From Halomonadaceae bacterium (lineage in GTDB: Bacteria; Pseudomonadota; Gammaproteobacteria; Pseudomonadales; Oleiphilaceae): a stretch of 38,463 nt of DNA. Numbering within the stretch: the first letter of the stretch is position 1; each line of letters starts with the position of its first letter. Of this stretch, positions 6,580 to 15,105 are shown piece by piece. The position numbers and the translations under genes were made by a program. The DNA lies in the NCBI GenBank assembly GCA_007692645.1, contig REBR01000125.1:1-38463 (forward strand), given 5' to 3'. The notes beneath the pieces are model-generated. The model saw nothing but the letters and a program-made list of their open reading frames with translations, made no database searches and had not been told where the DNA came from.

Positions 6580-8342
6580 TCATACGCCTTTCGGTAGCTC
6601 CCCTGATAATCAAACACCCGCTCTTGCACCTGCCAATAGTGCTTCTGCTTACGGGCAATGACAAAATCCGGCGCGGGGAGCAATGCCTGACGCTCCAGGA
6701 CCTCATCCGCAGTGCTGAACGTGGTCGGCGCTTGGCCTTTCGCAAAACGGCGGCCGAACAGGTTGTTAAAGACGGTGCGTTGCGCGGGCTTGCTGAAATC
6801 AAACGACTCCGCCAATTCCTCCCCATCCTCCCCGTGGTAGACCATTTTCAGCTTGCTGCCAGCCACACTCAGGGTGATTCCGGCGCAACGGATGACCATG
6901 GCATCCTTGAGTTTCAGGGCATCCCTTAGCTGGTCATCCGGGTCGATGAGGGTTTCCTGGCACTGCCCGCAGCGGCGGGCCGCAATATCGTTCTCGCCAC
7001 CGCAGTGTGGGCACTCCTTGAAGCGAAACCGGTAATCGCACTGTTGCGGGCGCGGGTTCTGCACGGCCGGTTGATCCTCTTGCACCGCCCCCAGCAGCCC
7101 CTGGCAACGGCGGCCGTAGTGCTCGATCACACGGCCTTCCCTGTCGGTGATGCCCCAGAAGATATTGGCAAAACCACAGCCCGGGCAGAACACCTGCACC
7201 GGCTCGCTGTCCGGGTTCGGTTTTGCCTCCCCCACCTCCGGGTGATGCAGGTTCACCCGGTTACCCGCGTAATCCATCACCAGGCAGTCTTTCTTACCTT
7301 CGTCCAGGCGCAGGCCCCGGCCCACCATCTGCTGATACAGGCTGACCGACTGGGTAGGGCGAAGAATGGCGATCATATCCACATGGGGTGCATCAAAGCC
7401 GGTGGTGAGCACCGACACATTCACCAGGTACTTAAGCTGCTTTTGTTTGAAGCGCTGGATCAGCAAGGTGCGTTGATTCTGATCGGTGGCGCCGGTCACC
7501 AGGGCGGTGTGCTGTGGTGGCAGATAACCGGTGATTTCCCGGGCATGATCCACGGTGGCCGCAAAGATCATCACCCCCTGGCGCTCAGCGGCCAGGGCCA
7601 CCACCTGCTCAATAATGGCCCGGGTGACCCGCTGGTGTTTGCCCAGTAGCTGGTTGACGTCTTTCTCGGCGACTTCACCAAAGCGGTTTTGAGCGAGGGC
7701 AGAGAAGTCGTATTGCGCCACCGCTGCATCCACAACCTCCGGGCGGGTGAGGTAGCCCCGGCTGATCATATAGCGCAGGGGCAGTTCATAAATGCAGTGC
7801 ACAAAGGGCTTGTCTTCGTCACTGCGCACAAAGCCCCGGTAGTGGTAGCGATAGATCCAGCCCATGGCCAGCCGGTAGGGGGTGGCGGTAAGGCCGAGCA
7901 CTTTGAGGGCGTGATTCTGCTGGCGCAGCCCCTGGATGATGCGCTGATACTGACTGGTGTCCTCACCGCTCACCCGGTGGCACTCATCGATGATGAGCAG
8001 GGAGTATTCATCCCGGAACTGCGCCAGATTCGCCGCCACGGACTGCACACTGGCAAAGGTCACCTGATGGCGGTTTTCCCGACGCTTGAGCCCGGCGGAG
8101 AAGATGCCGCCGGTGAGCCCATAACTCTGGTATTTGGCGTGATTCTGCTCCACCAGTTCTTTCACGTGGGTCAGTACCAGAATCCGGCGCCGGGCCAGAC
8201 GGGCCAACTCGGCAATCACCAGGCTTTTACCGGCGCCGGTGGGCAGCACGATAACGGCAGACTCATCCGTGCGGCGAAAATGCCGCAAGGTGGCATCCAC
8301 CGCTTCCTGTTGGTAGGGGCGCAGGGTAAAAGGCGCGTTCAT
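6573..8342 (-). CDS. radD: RadD (YejH) superfamily 2 helicase
   Basis: A 589-residue SF2 ATPase close in length to E. coli RadD. Helicase motifs run in order: Walker A PTGAGKS (34-40), DECH (119-122), LTATPYR (151-157), TTGFDAP near 313 and QMVGRGLR (338-345). A Cys-rich region follows with CPGC (386-389), CPHC (444-447) and CGQC (458-461), the zinc-binding part. RadD helps repair double-strand breaks and stalled forks with RecA and SSB. The gene starts seven bases after trpC with no clear ribosome-binding site, so it probably depends on translational coupling to trpC and is transcribed with the trp genes. Confidence 0.92.
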   Translation of the reverse strand: MNAPFTLRPYQQEAVDATLRHFRRTDESAVIVLPTGAGKSLVIAELARLARRRILVLTHVKELVEQNHAKYQSYGLTGGIFSAGLKRRENRHQVTFASVQSVAANLAQFRDEYSLLIIDECHRVSGEDTSQYQRIIQGLRQQNHALKVLGLTATPYRLAMGWIYRYHYRGFVRSDEDKPFVHCIYELPLRYMISRGYLTRPEVVDAAVAQYDFSALAQNRFGEVAEKDVNQLLGKHQRVTRAIIEQVVALAAERQGVMIFAATVDHAREITGYLPPQHTALVTGATDQNQRTLLIQRFKQKQLKYLVNVSVLTTGFDAPHVDMIAILRPTQSVSLYQQMVGRGLRLDEGKKDCLVMDYAGNRVNLHHPEVGEAKPNPDSEPVQVFCPGCGFANIFWGITDREGRVIEHYGRRCQGLLGAVQEDQPAVQNPRPQQCDYRFRFKECPHCGGENDIAARRCGQCQETLIDPDDQLRDALKLKDAMVIRCAGITLSVAGSKLKMVYHGEDGEELAESFDFSKPAQRTVFNNLFGRRFAKGQAPTTFSTADEVLERQALLPAPDFVIARKQKHYWQVQERVFDYQGSYRKAYEG

Positions 8343-8349
8343 TGATTGA

Positions 8350-9159
8350 TCAGGCAGCAGGGAAAAACAGTGCCTGCAGTTTCTGCCCCGGGCTCTCGGC
8401 GCGCATCATGGACTCACCCACCAGGAAGGCGTGAATGTTCTGCTCACGCATGGTCTGTACATCTTCCGGGGTGTGAATGCCGCTTTCGGTGACGATCAGC
8501 TTATCCTTTGTCACCTCCCGGCTCAGGGTCAGGGTGGTCTGCAGTGACACCTCAAAGGTGTGCAGGTCACGGTTGTTGATGCCAAGCAGGGGGGTGTCTA
8601 CCTGCAGACCCAGGGCCAGCTCTTCACGGGAGTGTACCTCTACCAGCACATCCATCCCCAGCTCCTGGGCGAGGCCGTTCAGGTGCTGCATCTGGGTGAG
8701 GCTCAGGCAGGCGGCGATCAGCAGAATGCAGTCGGCGCCGACGATGCGGCTTTCATGAATCTGGTACTCATCCACCATGAAATCCTTACGGATCACCGGC
8801 AGGGTGCAGGCGCCCCGTGCGGCCTGCAGGTCGGCTTCGCTGCCCTGAAAGAAATCCCTGTCCGTGAGCACCGACAGACAGGTGGCGCCGCCACGCTGGT
8901 AATCCTCGGCAATCGCCGCCGGTGTAAAGGGGTCCCGCAGAACCCCCTTGCTCGGGGAGGCTTTCTTGATTTCCGCGATCACTGCGGGCTCTCCCCGGGC
9001 TATCCGGGCCTGCATGGCGGCGGTAAAGCCCCGGGTCTCCGGCTGGTCCAGGGCCTGTGCGCGGCACTCTGCCAGCGGGCGCTTGGCTTTGCGCTGGGCC
9101 AGTTCCTGCCATTTGCGCTCAACAATGTTGCGCAGGATAGTGGGGGTCTGTTCGCTCAT
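8350..9159 (-). CDS. trpC: Indole-3-glycerol phosphate synthase
   Basis: A 269-residue TIM-barrel enzyme that closes 1-(2-carboxyphenylamino)-deoxyribulose phosphate to indole-3-glycerol phosphate. Family signatures are [11 protein letters not shown], the lysine-bearing [26 protein letters not shown] and VTESGI. The start at 9159 gives the family-typical N-terminus [20 protein letters not shown]; the frame could extend upstream but would run into trpD. It lies 19 bases after trpD and seven before radD. It is not fused to TrpF, unlike the enteric enzyme. Confidence 0.96.
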   Translation of the reverse strand: MSEQTPTILRNIVERKWQELAQRKAKRPLAECRAQALDQPETRGFTAAMQARIARGEPAVIAEIKKASPSKGVLRDPFTPAAIAEDYQRGGATCLSVLTDRDFFQGSEADLQAARGACTLPVIRKDFMVDEYQIHESRIVGADCILLIAACLSLTQMQHLNGLAQELGMDVLVEVHSREELALGLQVDTPLLGINNRDLHTFEVSLQTTLTLSREVTKDKLIVTESGIHTPEDVQTMREQNIHAFLVGESMMRAESPGQKLQALFFPAA

Positions 9160-9178
9160 GCATGTAATCCTGTGGGGT

Positions 9179-10210
9179 TCAGTCCAGGCAGCGGGTAAAG
9201 TCCGCCAGTTCCTGCATTTTGGCCGAGGCAAGACCACTGCCGATGGCATCGGCGGCCATGGCCACGCCGTCTTTCAGATTGTGGGCCAGGTCGGCGCAGT
9301 AAATGGCGGCACCGGCATTCAGGGCAATCAGGTCACGGGCTTTTTCCGTGCGCGGCTCATGGCCACGGCCAAAGGCGGCCTTGATCAGCGCCAGGGATTC
9401 ATCGGCGCCGTTTACGGTAAGGCCTGCCAGTGTCTGTGATTCCAGCCCCACATCTTCCGGTGTCAGGGTGTACTCATGGATCTCGCCGTTTTTCAGCTCC
9501 GCCACATGGGTACGTCCCGCCAGGCTGATTTCATCCAGCCCGTCGTCACTGTGCACCACCATAATGTGCTCTGAGCCCAGGCGCTTGAGCACCTCCGCCA
9601 TGGGCCGGCACAGGGCACTGTTGAATACGCCAATGAGCTGGTGCCGGACCCCTGCCGGGTTGGTCATGGGCCCGAGAATGTTGAACAGGGTGCGCATGCC
9701 CAGCTCCTTGCGCGGGCCAATGGCGTGTTTCATGGCGCTGTGGTGGGCCGGGGCAAACATAAAGCCGACACCGATCTGCTCCACCGCCCGGGCCACCTCC
9801 TCAGGGGAAATGCCCAGTTTGATACCGGCGGCTTCCAGCACATCGGCACTGCCACTGCTGGAGGATACCGACCGGTTGCCATGCTTGGCCACATGGCCAC
9901 CGGCTGCGGCCACCACAAAGGCGGCGGCGGTAGAGACATTGAACAGGTTGGCGCCATCGCCACCGGTGCCGACGATATCCACCAGGGGGTGAGCCTTGAT
10001 GGTCACCGGGGTGGCCAGCTCCCGCATCACCATGGTGGCGCCGGTAATCTCATCGATGCTTTCGCTTTTCATGCGCAGGGCCACCAGAAAGGCGCCAATC
10101 TGCGCATCGGTGGCCTCACCCTTCATGATGATACGCATCACCGACTGCATCTGTTCCGTGCTCAGGTCCAGGCGGTCCACCACCCGGGCCAGTGCGGCTT
10201 TCATATCCAT
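9179..10210 (-). CDS. trpD: Anthranilate phosphoribosyltransferase
   Basis: A 343-residue TrpD of usual length, transferring phosphoribose from PRPP to anthranilate. The PRPP and magnesium site is visible as [18 protein letters not shown], followed by the anthranilate-site segment [21 protein letters not shown] and [17 protein letters not shown]. The N-terminal helix bundle precedes them ([21 protein letters not shown]). It stands alone, not fused with TrpG as in enterics. It sits 61 bases after trpG and 19 before trpC. Confidence 0.97.
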   Translation of the reverse strand: MDMKAALARVVDRLDLSTEQMQSVMRIIMKGEATDAQIGAFLVALRMKSESIDEITGATMVMRELATPVTIKAHPLVDIVGTGGDGANLFNVSTAAAFVVAAAGGHVAKHGNRSVSSSSGSADVLEAAGIKLGISPEEVARAVEQIGVGFMFAPAHHSAMKHAIGPRKELGMRTLFNILGPMTNPAGVRHQLIGVFNSALCRPMAEVLKRLGSEHIMVVHSDDGLDEISLAGRTHVAELKNGEIHEYTLTPEDVGLESQTLAGLTVNGADESLALIKAAFGRGHEPRTEKARDLIALNAGAAIYCADLAHNLKDGVAMAADAIGSGLASAKMQELADFTRCLD

Positions 10211-10271
10211 TGCAGGTTGCCTCTGTTGTCAGTGCTGGGTTTAACGTGGCCTGATCCCGGTTAACATCGGG

Positions 10272-10880
10272 TCAGGCGCTACGGGCCGGCGCCTGGGGCT
10301 GCGGGGTAGCCAGAAAGTTCTGCAACAGCTGGTGACCCTGCCGGGTCATAATGGACTCCGGGTGAAACTGCACCCCTTCCACCGCCAGGGTACGGTGACG
10401 AAAGCCCATGATTTCCTCCAGGGCGCCATCCTCGGTTTCCGTCCAGGCGGTCATTTCCAGCACCTCAGGCAATGCGGTCTTATCCACCACCAGGGAATGG
10501 TAACGGGTCGCCTCAAACGGCTGGTCCAGCCCCTGGAACACCCCCTGACCCCGGTGATGAATGGGGGAGGTTTTACCGTGCATGACCTTGCCCGCACGAA
10601 TCACCTTGCCCCCAAACACCTGGCCAATGCACTGGTGCCCGAGACAGACCCCCAGCAACGGCACCCGCCCGGCAAAGTGGCGCACCACCTCCAGGGAAAT
10701 ACCCGCCTCATCCGGCGAACAGGGGCCCGGGGAAATCACGATCCGCTCCGGGTTCATGGCTTCGATATCCGCCACCGTGAGGGCATCATTACGCCACACC
10801 TCCACCTGTGCCCCCAGCTCGCCAAAGTACTGCACCAGGTTGTAGGTGAAGGAGTCGTAGTTATCGAGCATCAGTAGCAT
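10272..10880 (-). CDS. trpG: Anthranilate synthase component II (glutamine amidotransferase)
   Basis: A 202-residue class I glutamine amidotransferase. It shows [19 protein letters not shown] at the N-terminus, the nucleophile Cys in [17 protein letters not shown] and the His-Glu pair in [11 protein letters not shown]. It passes ammonia to TrpE for anthranilate, and proteins of this type often also serve PabB. In many relatives it lies next to or close behind trpE; here about 2.35 kb of repeats and a lipase cassette separate them, so it may need its own promoter in the 240 bases upstream. Confidence 0.95.
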   Translation of the reverse strand: MLLMLDNYDSFTYNLVQYFGELGAQVEVWRNDALTVADIEAMNPERIVISPGPCSPDEAGISLEVVRHFAGRVPLLGVCLGHQCIGQVFGGKVIRAGKVMHGKTSPIHHRGQGVFQGLDQPFEATRYHSLVVDKTALPEVLEMTAWTETEDGALEEIMGFRHRTLAVEGVQFHPESIMTRQGHQLLQNFLATPQPQAPARSA

Positions 10881-11006
10881 AACGCGGGGCCCTTGTTGCC
10901 GGTCAGGGGTTCCGGGGGAAACCCTTGTAAGGGCGCATTATCGCAGGCTGGGGGGCTGCACTCAATTTTCTGTTGCCGGGCGACAGCGGCCATTCGGGAG
11001 CTACTC

Positions 11007-11093
11007 GGGGACAGGCCACGTTAAATGGGGACAGACCACGTTTTTAGCACTTCAAAAAACGTGGTCTGTCCCCATTTAACGTGGCCTGTCCCC
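11007..11093. repeat. 39-bp perfect inverted repeat (GTGGTCTGTCCCC family)
   Basis: Arms at 11007-11045 and 11055-11093 are perfect reverse complements around a 9-base loop. Each arm contains two variants of the same core: GGGGACAGGCCACG and GGGGACAGACCACG. It sits just after the lipase stop and before trpG. I recall this GGTCTGTCCCC core as a widespread gammaproteobacterial intergenic repeat, possibly mobilised by REP-associated transposases. The stem could also act as a strong transcriptional or mRNA-stability barrier. Confidence 0.9.
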
Positions 11094-11120
11094 AATTAAA
11101 CCCATGGAGCAGAGGCAGGG

Positions 11121-12290
11121 TTATAGCTGATTCAAGGTCTCTTTGGCGATGCGGTAAAGTGCCCCCAGAGTCTGATCAAACACCCAGCGGATAAAGCGGT
11201 AACTCAGTTCCCCCACCGTGATTGCGGTTTTACCGGCAAAAACCAGCATATGACCCAGTAAGCCACGGGTTTGCTCAGCGAAGTGAACGGAGGCCTTGGC
11301 AACGTTCTCCAGGGTGCGGGCCAACATGTCGTAAAAGGTCAGTGAGGTGCCAATGCCGGCCTGGGCCACCACCAGCGTGTAATAGCCCGCATCTTTAAGC
11401 AGGGTGACGAGGGCTGCGTTGAGCCGGTCAGCCCAGTAGCCGCTGAAGGATGCCTGGTGCCGGCGGTCATAACTCAGACGCACCGGCTGGTTCAAAAAGT
11501 CGCTGGATTGCTTTTGCAATCCTGACCAGTCACTGCCTTTTGCGGTGTTACGGTAGCCCGGGTTACCGGTCACCCCCATGGAATGAGCACCCAGGCTCAT
11601 GCCTTGACCACTGTCGAGACGGTATTCCAGGGCGCCCTGGTTGGGAGCGTGAATAAAAGGCCACAACGGCAGCTTGGGAACAACATCAGCGCCATGGGTG
11701 CAGCGGTAAATCTTGTGGCTGCTGCCGGTGGACTGGGTGGCGAAACCTTCCAGGCCGACCCGGGGCGCACCAAAGGTATATAGATTAACGGGACGCTGAT
11801 ACCTGGCCTTTATCCAGTCAGCAGCGAGGGATGCCAGGGCACCCCCGAGACTGTGGCCAACGCAGTGAACCAGACCGGCACTGTCGGAGCGTAACTGCGG
11901 GTTTAGCTGCTTTTCCAGCAGTGGCTTCATGGAGCTGAAGGTGGTGTTGAAACCGGCATGTACCGAGGGGCCGCCATGGGAGGGGCTGAGGCCGAAGTTG
12001 GCATCGGTGAGTTTGTCGTTGAGGGTTTTGGTGCCACGCAGAGCAACTACATGGTGCCCCTGATAGTGCGCTTTTCCCTGACCGATAACGGCAAAACCAG
12101 AGGTTCTACGGTAGAGCCCAAAAAAGCCGCCTGTTGACCCACGTATGGGGCCATTATTGAGGTCAAAGTTGAAAATAGCGTTTAATTCAGGGGTTCTTGG
12201 GAAATTGTAAATGCCGGTTTCACTAGGTTCCATGACTTCGTAAACCGCCTCGGCCAACTCTGCTGCGATAGCAGGGGTAAGAGGTAACAT
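11121..12290 (-). CDS. Class 3 lipase-family protein, possible toxic phospholipase effector
   Basis: A 389-residue alpha/beta hydrolase of the Lipase_3 type without a signal peptide. The triad is readable: S147 in VGHSLGG, D202 in THGADVVPKLP and H236 in SLGAHSMGV; YTFGAPRVG is also family-typical. After about residue 270 there is a helical, partly hydrophobic C-terminal region (TLVVAQAGIGTSLTF and LLGHMLVFAGKTAITVG) that could contact membranes. It lies 33 bases after a small membrane-anchored protein on the same strand, resembling lipase effector and immunity pairs of type VI secretion. No secretion genes are in this window, so this role is inferred. It interrupts the trp cluster. AAGGA precedes the ATG. 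Confidence 0.82.
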   Translation of the reverse strand: MLPLTPAIAAELAEAVYEVMEPSETGIYNFPRTPELNAIFNFDLNNGPIRGSTGGFFGLYRRTSGFAVIGQGKAHYQGHHVVALRGTKTLNDKLTDANFGLSPSHGGPSVHAGFNTTFSSMKPLLEKQLNPQLRSDSAGLVHCVGHSLGGALASLAADWIKARYQRPVNLYTFGAPRVGLEGFATQSTGSSHKIYRCTHGADVVPKLPLWPFIHAPNQGALEYRLDSGQGMSLGAHSMGVTGNPGYRNTAKGSDWSGLQKQSSDFLNQPVRLSYDRRHQASFSGYWADRLNAALVTLLKDAGYYTLVVAQAGIGTSLTFYDMLARTLENVAKASVHFAEQTRGLLGHMLVFAGKTAITVGELSYRFIRWVFDQTLGALYRIAKETLNQL

Positions 12291-12323
12291 AAGAAAATCC
12301 TTTTCCTGTTACAGATCTTTGCG

Positions 12324-12860
12324 CTATTCCCAGCGGCAAATACTTGAAATGTTATGGGTAAATGAGGGGTGCTCATGTCTCACAAAATGCTGCTGCTTCT
12401 CAGGGGTATCAAGATCACAGTGCATGGATGCCAGTTTATTTTTCACGGTAAGTTCAGGTTCTATACTGTCTGTGACTGCATACCACAGGACAAATTTTTC
12501 CCCCCCTGTTTCCGCATAAATGATTTGTCGGTTGCGTGTTTCGTCGAGCAAACGCCCGGGGATACGTGAGCGGATCCATTTCTCTTGGAAGTGAAATTTC
12601 CCTTGAGCATCGGTGGTGGTTTTTTCGATGTTTTCTTTACCGTAAGTCAGAGAGCGAAATACATTTATCCCTGCCTGGGGCTTACCTTGTTGCATGATTT
12701 GCCCATGCACTTCAGGAGATAAGTGGACATCGTAACGTTTAAGAATCCAGAACATCCCCGCTATTCCCTGTGTTGAGAAGCTAAGTAAAATAAATCCAAG
12801 CAGAAGCTGCGCTAATTTCTTTCGTAAGCGCCAGGTATGAGTATCAGCAGGAGAAGACAT
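12324..12860 (-). CDS. Membrane-anchored beta-sandwich protein, candidate immunity partner of the lipase
   Basis: A 178-residue protein from the ATG at 12860; the frame could extend upstream but the added residues look non-coding. It has a single hydrophobic segment near residues 16-38 (KLAQLLLGFILLSF), then HLSPEVHGQIMQQGKPQAGI, RSLTYGK and TTDAQGKFHF, a pattern like carboxypeptidase-regulatory or transthyretin-type beta domains. I recall DUF6795-type domains with similar VxLSPxVxG openings near lipases, but this is unverified. Placed immediately upstream of the lipase, it could be periplasmic immunity. Base composition looks more AT-rich than the trp genes, consistent with acquisition. Confidence 0.65.
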   Translation of the reverse strand: MSSPADTHTWRLRKKLAQLLLGFILLSFSTQGIAGMFWILKRYDVHLSPEVHGQIMQQGKPQAGINVFRSLTYGKENIEKTTTDAQGKFHFQEKWIRSRIPGRLLDETRNRQIIYAETGGEKFVLWYAVTDSIEPELTVKNKLASMHCDLDTPEKQQHFVRHEHPSFTHNISSICRWE

Positions 12861-13016
12861 AACGAACCCGTTCCTTGTTCGAGAAATACCCAGACGGGAC
12901 AAGAATTGCCTTCCTGGCATCTGCGGGAAAACTAACCGAGGCTATCAAAAGGGTCAAGAAGCGCCCCCACAAATTGACAGGGGCGACCTGAAATGAGCTC
13001 AAGGGTCGGGGCAGGG

Positions 13017-13223
13017 ATGGTCTGTCCCCTTTCCTAGCCAATGGCTTCCTGCACTGCGGGTTTTATCTGTGGGAGCGGCCATGGCCGCGATGAAGCCACT
13101 CCGCTACAGGCGTTCTGGCAGGGGTTTTGGAATGACCTCGACAGTCATCGCGGCTATAGCCGCTCCCACAGGTATGGCTTGAGTAAGTGCCATTCTGGTC
13201 TGTCTCCGCTTAACTCTGTCCCC
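13017..13223. repeat. Degenerate GGTCTGTCCCC repeats on the right of the cassette
   Basis: A short copy ATGGTCTGTCCCCTTT lies at 13017-13032. A longer degenerate copy at 13197-13223 aligns with the right arm of the 11007-11093 inverted repeat but has lost four bases. Together with that repeat they bracket the lipase cassette. A REP pair (13067-13171) lies between these two copies. The 12861-13234 interval otherwise shows no gene. Confidence 0.6.
13067..13171. repeat. Paired REP elements in inverted orientation (BIME-like)
   Basis: Two 26-bp elements at 13067-13092 and 13146-13171 are reverse complements with two mismatches. Each carries an internal palindrome (GCGGCCATGGCCGC or GCGGCTATAGCCGC) next to a CTGTGGGA head. 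They are 53 bases apart. This matches Pseudomonas-type REP pairs. A third copy lies at 38287-38311. Confidence 0.85.
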
Positions 13224-13234
13224 AAGCACACCTA

Positions 13235-14731
13235 TCAGTCCCGGAACGCGTCATGGAAATCACTCAGGGCCATATCCGCCGCCCGGAAGATGGCACGGCC
13301 CTTGTTCTTGGTTTCTTTCCACTCCAGCCGCGGCACCGAGTCTGCCACCACGCCGGCGCCGGCCTGGATATGCAGGACCTGATCCTTGATCACGGCGGTG
13401 CGGATGGCGATGGCGGTGTCCATCTTGCCGGTCCAGGACAGGTAGCCCACGGCGCCGCCGTAGACGCCCCGCTTTACCGGTTCCAGTTCGTCGAGGATTT
13501 CCATGGCGCGGATTTTGGGGGCACCGCTTAGGGTGCCTGCGGGCAGGGTGGCCCGCAGCACGTCCATGGGGGTCAGGTCGGCCCGCAGCTGGCCGCTGAC
13601 GTTGGATACGATGTGCATGACGTGGGAGTAGCGTTCAACGGCCATTTTATCCGTGACCTTTACCGTGCCGGTGTCACAGACCCGGCCGATATCGTTGCGG
13701 CCCAGGTCGATGAGCATCAGGTGTTCTGCCAGTTCCTTGGGGTCTGCCAGCAGCTCTTCTTCCAGGGCCTGGTCCTGGGCCCGGGTGGCACCCCGCTTGC
13801 GGGTACCGGCCAGGGGGCGCACCGTCACTTCGTTGTCTTCCACCCGGGCGAGAATTTCCGGTGAGGAACCGACAATGTAAAAATCCCCCAGGTTCAGGTA
13901 ATACATATAAGGGGATGGGTTCAGGCAGCGCAGGGCCCGGTACAGGTTCAGGGGCGGTGCGGCGAAGGGCACGGACATGCGCTGGGACAGCACGGTCTGC
14001 ATCACGTCCCCATCCAGCACGTACTCGCGGATTTTCTCCACTGCCGCCTCAAATTCCGTCTGGCTGAGACCGGAGTGGAAGTCTTCCTCCCGGATCGGCG
14101 GGTGGTCCACCGGGCTTACCGGGCCGCGGGCGGTGCTCTGGCGCAGCATCTGCTCCAGCTCATCCAGCCGGGCCAGGGCCTGATTGTAGGCGTCTGGCAG
14201 TGCCGGGTCGGTCTGTACGATCAGGCTCAGCTTGCCCCGCAGGTTATCAAACACCACCACTTCATCGGACAGCATCAGCAGGATATCCGGGTTGCCCAGG
14301 GGGTCGTCCACCGGTGCCTTGCCCGCCAGGCGGGGTTCGATATAGCGCACCGTGTCATAGCCGAAATAGCCCACCAGGCCGCCATTGAAGCGGGGCAGCT
14401 CCGGCAGGTCAGGGGCCCGGTAGCGGGCCTGGAACTGCTCGATGTAGGCCAGGGGGTCCCTGACTTCCTCGCTACTGAGCTGCTGGTCATCCCGTTCGTG
14501 GATCACCTGGTGGCCAATTACCCGCAGCCGCTCCCGGGCCGGCAGACCGATAATGGAGTAGCGGCCCCATTGCTCGCCCCCCTGTACGGACTCCAGCAGA
14601 TAGGAGTAGGGGCCGTCAGCCAGCTTGAGATAGGTGCTCAGGGGGGTGTCGAGATCGGCGAAGACCTCCCGGTAGACGGGAATACGGTTGTAGCCTTCAC
14701 CGGCATAGGCGGCAAATTGTTCGGGGCTCAT
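13235..14731 (-). CDS. trpE: Anthranilate synthase component I
   Basis: A 498-residue chorismate-utilising enzyme that makes anthranilate with TrpG. The start at 14731 follows AGGAAACCCTT on the minus strand. The N-terminal LLES motif with [11 protein letters not shown] is the tryptophan feedback site of known TrpE proteins. Catalytic blocks are [50 protein letters not shown] and [12 protein letters not shown]. It is preceded by a leader peptide gene and hairpin, implying attenuation. It is cut off from trpG by an inserted cassette. Confidence 0.97.
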   Translation of the reverse strand: MSPEQFAAYAGEGYNRIPVYREVFADLDTPLSTYLKLADGPYSYLLESVQGGEQWGRYSIIGLPARERLRVIGHQVIHERDDQQLSSEEVRDPLAYIEQFQARYRAPDLPELPRFNGGLVGYFGYDTVRYIEPRLAGKAPVDDPLGNPDILLMLSDEVVVFDNLRGKLSLIVQTDPALPDAYNQALARLDELEQMLRQSTARGPVSPVDHPPIREEDFHSGLSQTEFEAAVEKIREYVLDGDVMQTVLSQRMSVPFAAPPLNLYRALRCLNPSPYMYYLNLGDFYIVGSSPEILARVEDNEVTVRPLAGTRKRGATRAQDQALEEELLADPKELAEHLMLIDLGRNDIGRVCDTGTVKVTDKMAVERYSHVMHIVSNVSGQLRADLTPMDVLRATLPAGTLSGAPKIRAMEILDELEPVKRGVYGGAVGYLSWTGKMDTAIAIRTAVIKDQVLHIQAGAGVVADSVPRLEWKETKNKGRAIFRAADMALSDFHDAFRD

Positions 14732-14743
14732 AAGGGTTTCCTG

Positions 14744-14784
14744 AAAAAAGCATGGGCAAAGGGCAGTGTGCCGACAGCACACCC
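14744..14784 (-). terminator. Candidate trp attenuator hairpin
   Basis: On the minus strand GGG-TGTGC pairs with GCACA-tg-CCC (plus 14761-14784), and a run of six T follows at 14749-14744 after a 10-base spacer. It starts 18 bases after the leader stop codon and ends shortly before trpE. The order leader peptide, hairpin, T run, trpE is the attenuation layout. The competing antiterminator pairing was not resolved by eye. Confidence 0.55.
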
Positions 14785-14802
14785 GGTATCAGTGGCCGTG
14801 CA

Positions 14803-14877
14803 TTACCATCGCCAGCGCGGATTTGCCCGGGTTGCAGGGTGCAGGTTCAGAGTGGCTTTTTTCAGTCCGGTGGTCAC
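14803..14877 (-). CDS. trpL: trp leader peptide (24 residues, ends RWRW)
   Basis: A minus-strand GTG at 14877 follows a consensus AAGGAG with seven-base spacing. The frame encodes 24 residues beginning MTTGLKKATLNLHP and ending RWRW before a TAA stop, with TGG codons at positions 22 and 24. Two near-adjacent Trp codons directly before the stop are the hallmark of a ribosome-stalling trp leader. It lies between a candidate promoter and the hairpin upstream of trpE. Stalling at the TGG codons when charged tRNA-Trp is scarce should favour read-through into trpE. Confidence 0.8.
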   Translation of the reverse strand: MTTGLKKATLNLHPATRANPRWRW

Positions 14878-14927
14878 ACCCGGTCTCCTTGTGATTCCGG
14901 TAGGGAAGCGTGTTGATTCAGAGGTAA

Positions 14928-14956
14928 AGATTACCTAAGGCCCTTGTGGTTCGCAA
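14928..14956 (-). promoter_or_regulatory. Candidate trp promoter
   Basis: On the minus strand TTGCGA (14956-14951) and TAATCT (14933-14928) are separated by 17 bases. They lie about 50 bases upstream of the leader start codon. The match to the consensus boxes is modest; the call rests mainly on position. Confidence 0.35.
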
Positions 14957-15105
14957 CAAAAGCCCAGCATTCAGGGCGGTTTCCCGATGTTTCGGGGTTT
15001 GGCCCCTGAAGACGCGAACCTGAACACATCCTGGGAGTTTGGGGCTGCCATGGGGGCAGGGAGGAAATTACATTGAAGTAATAACAACGAATAAGGAGTT
15101 ACCCC

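Noticed and set aside
7005-7649. 214-codon plus-strand frame inside radD
   Set aside because: It is antisense to the helicase core and the Cys motifs; its composition is that of a shadow frame.
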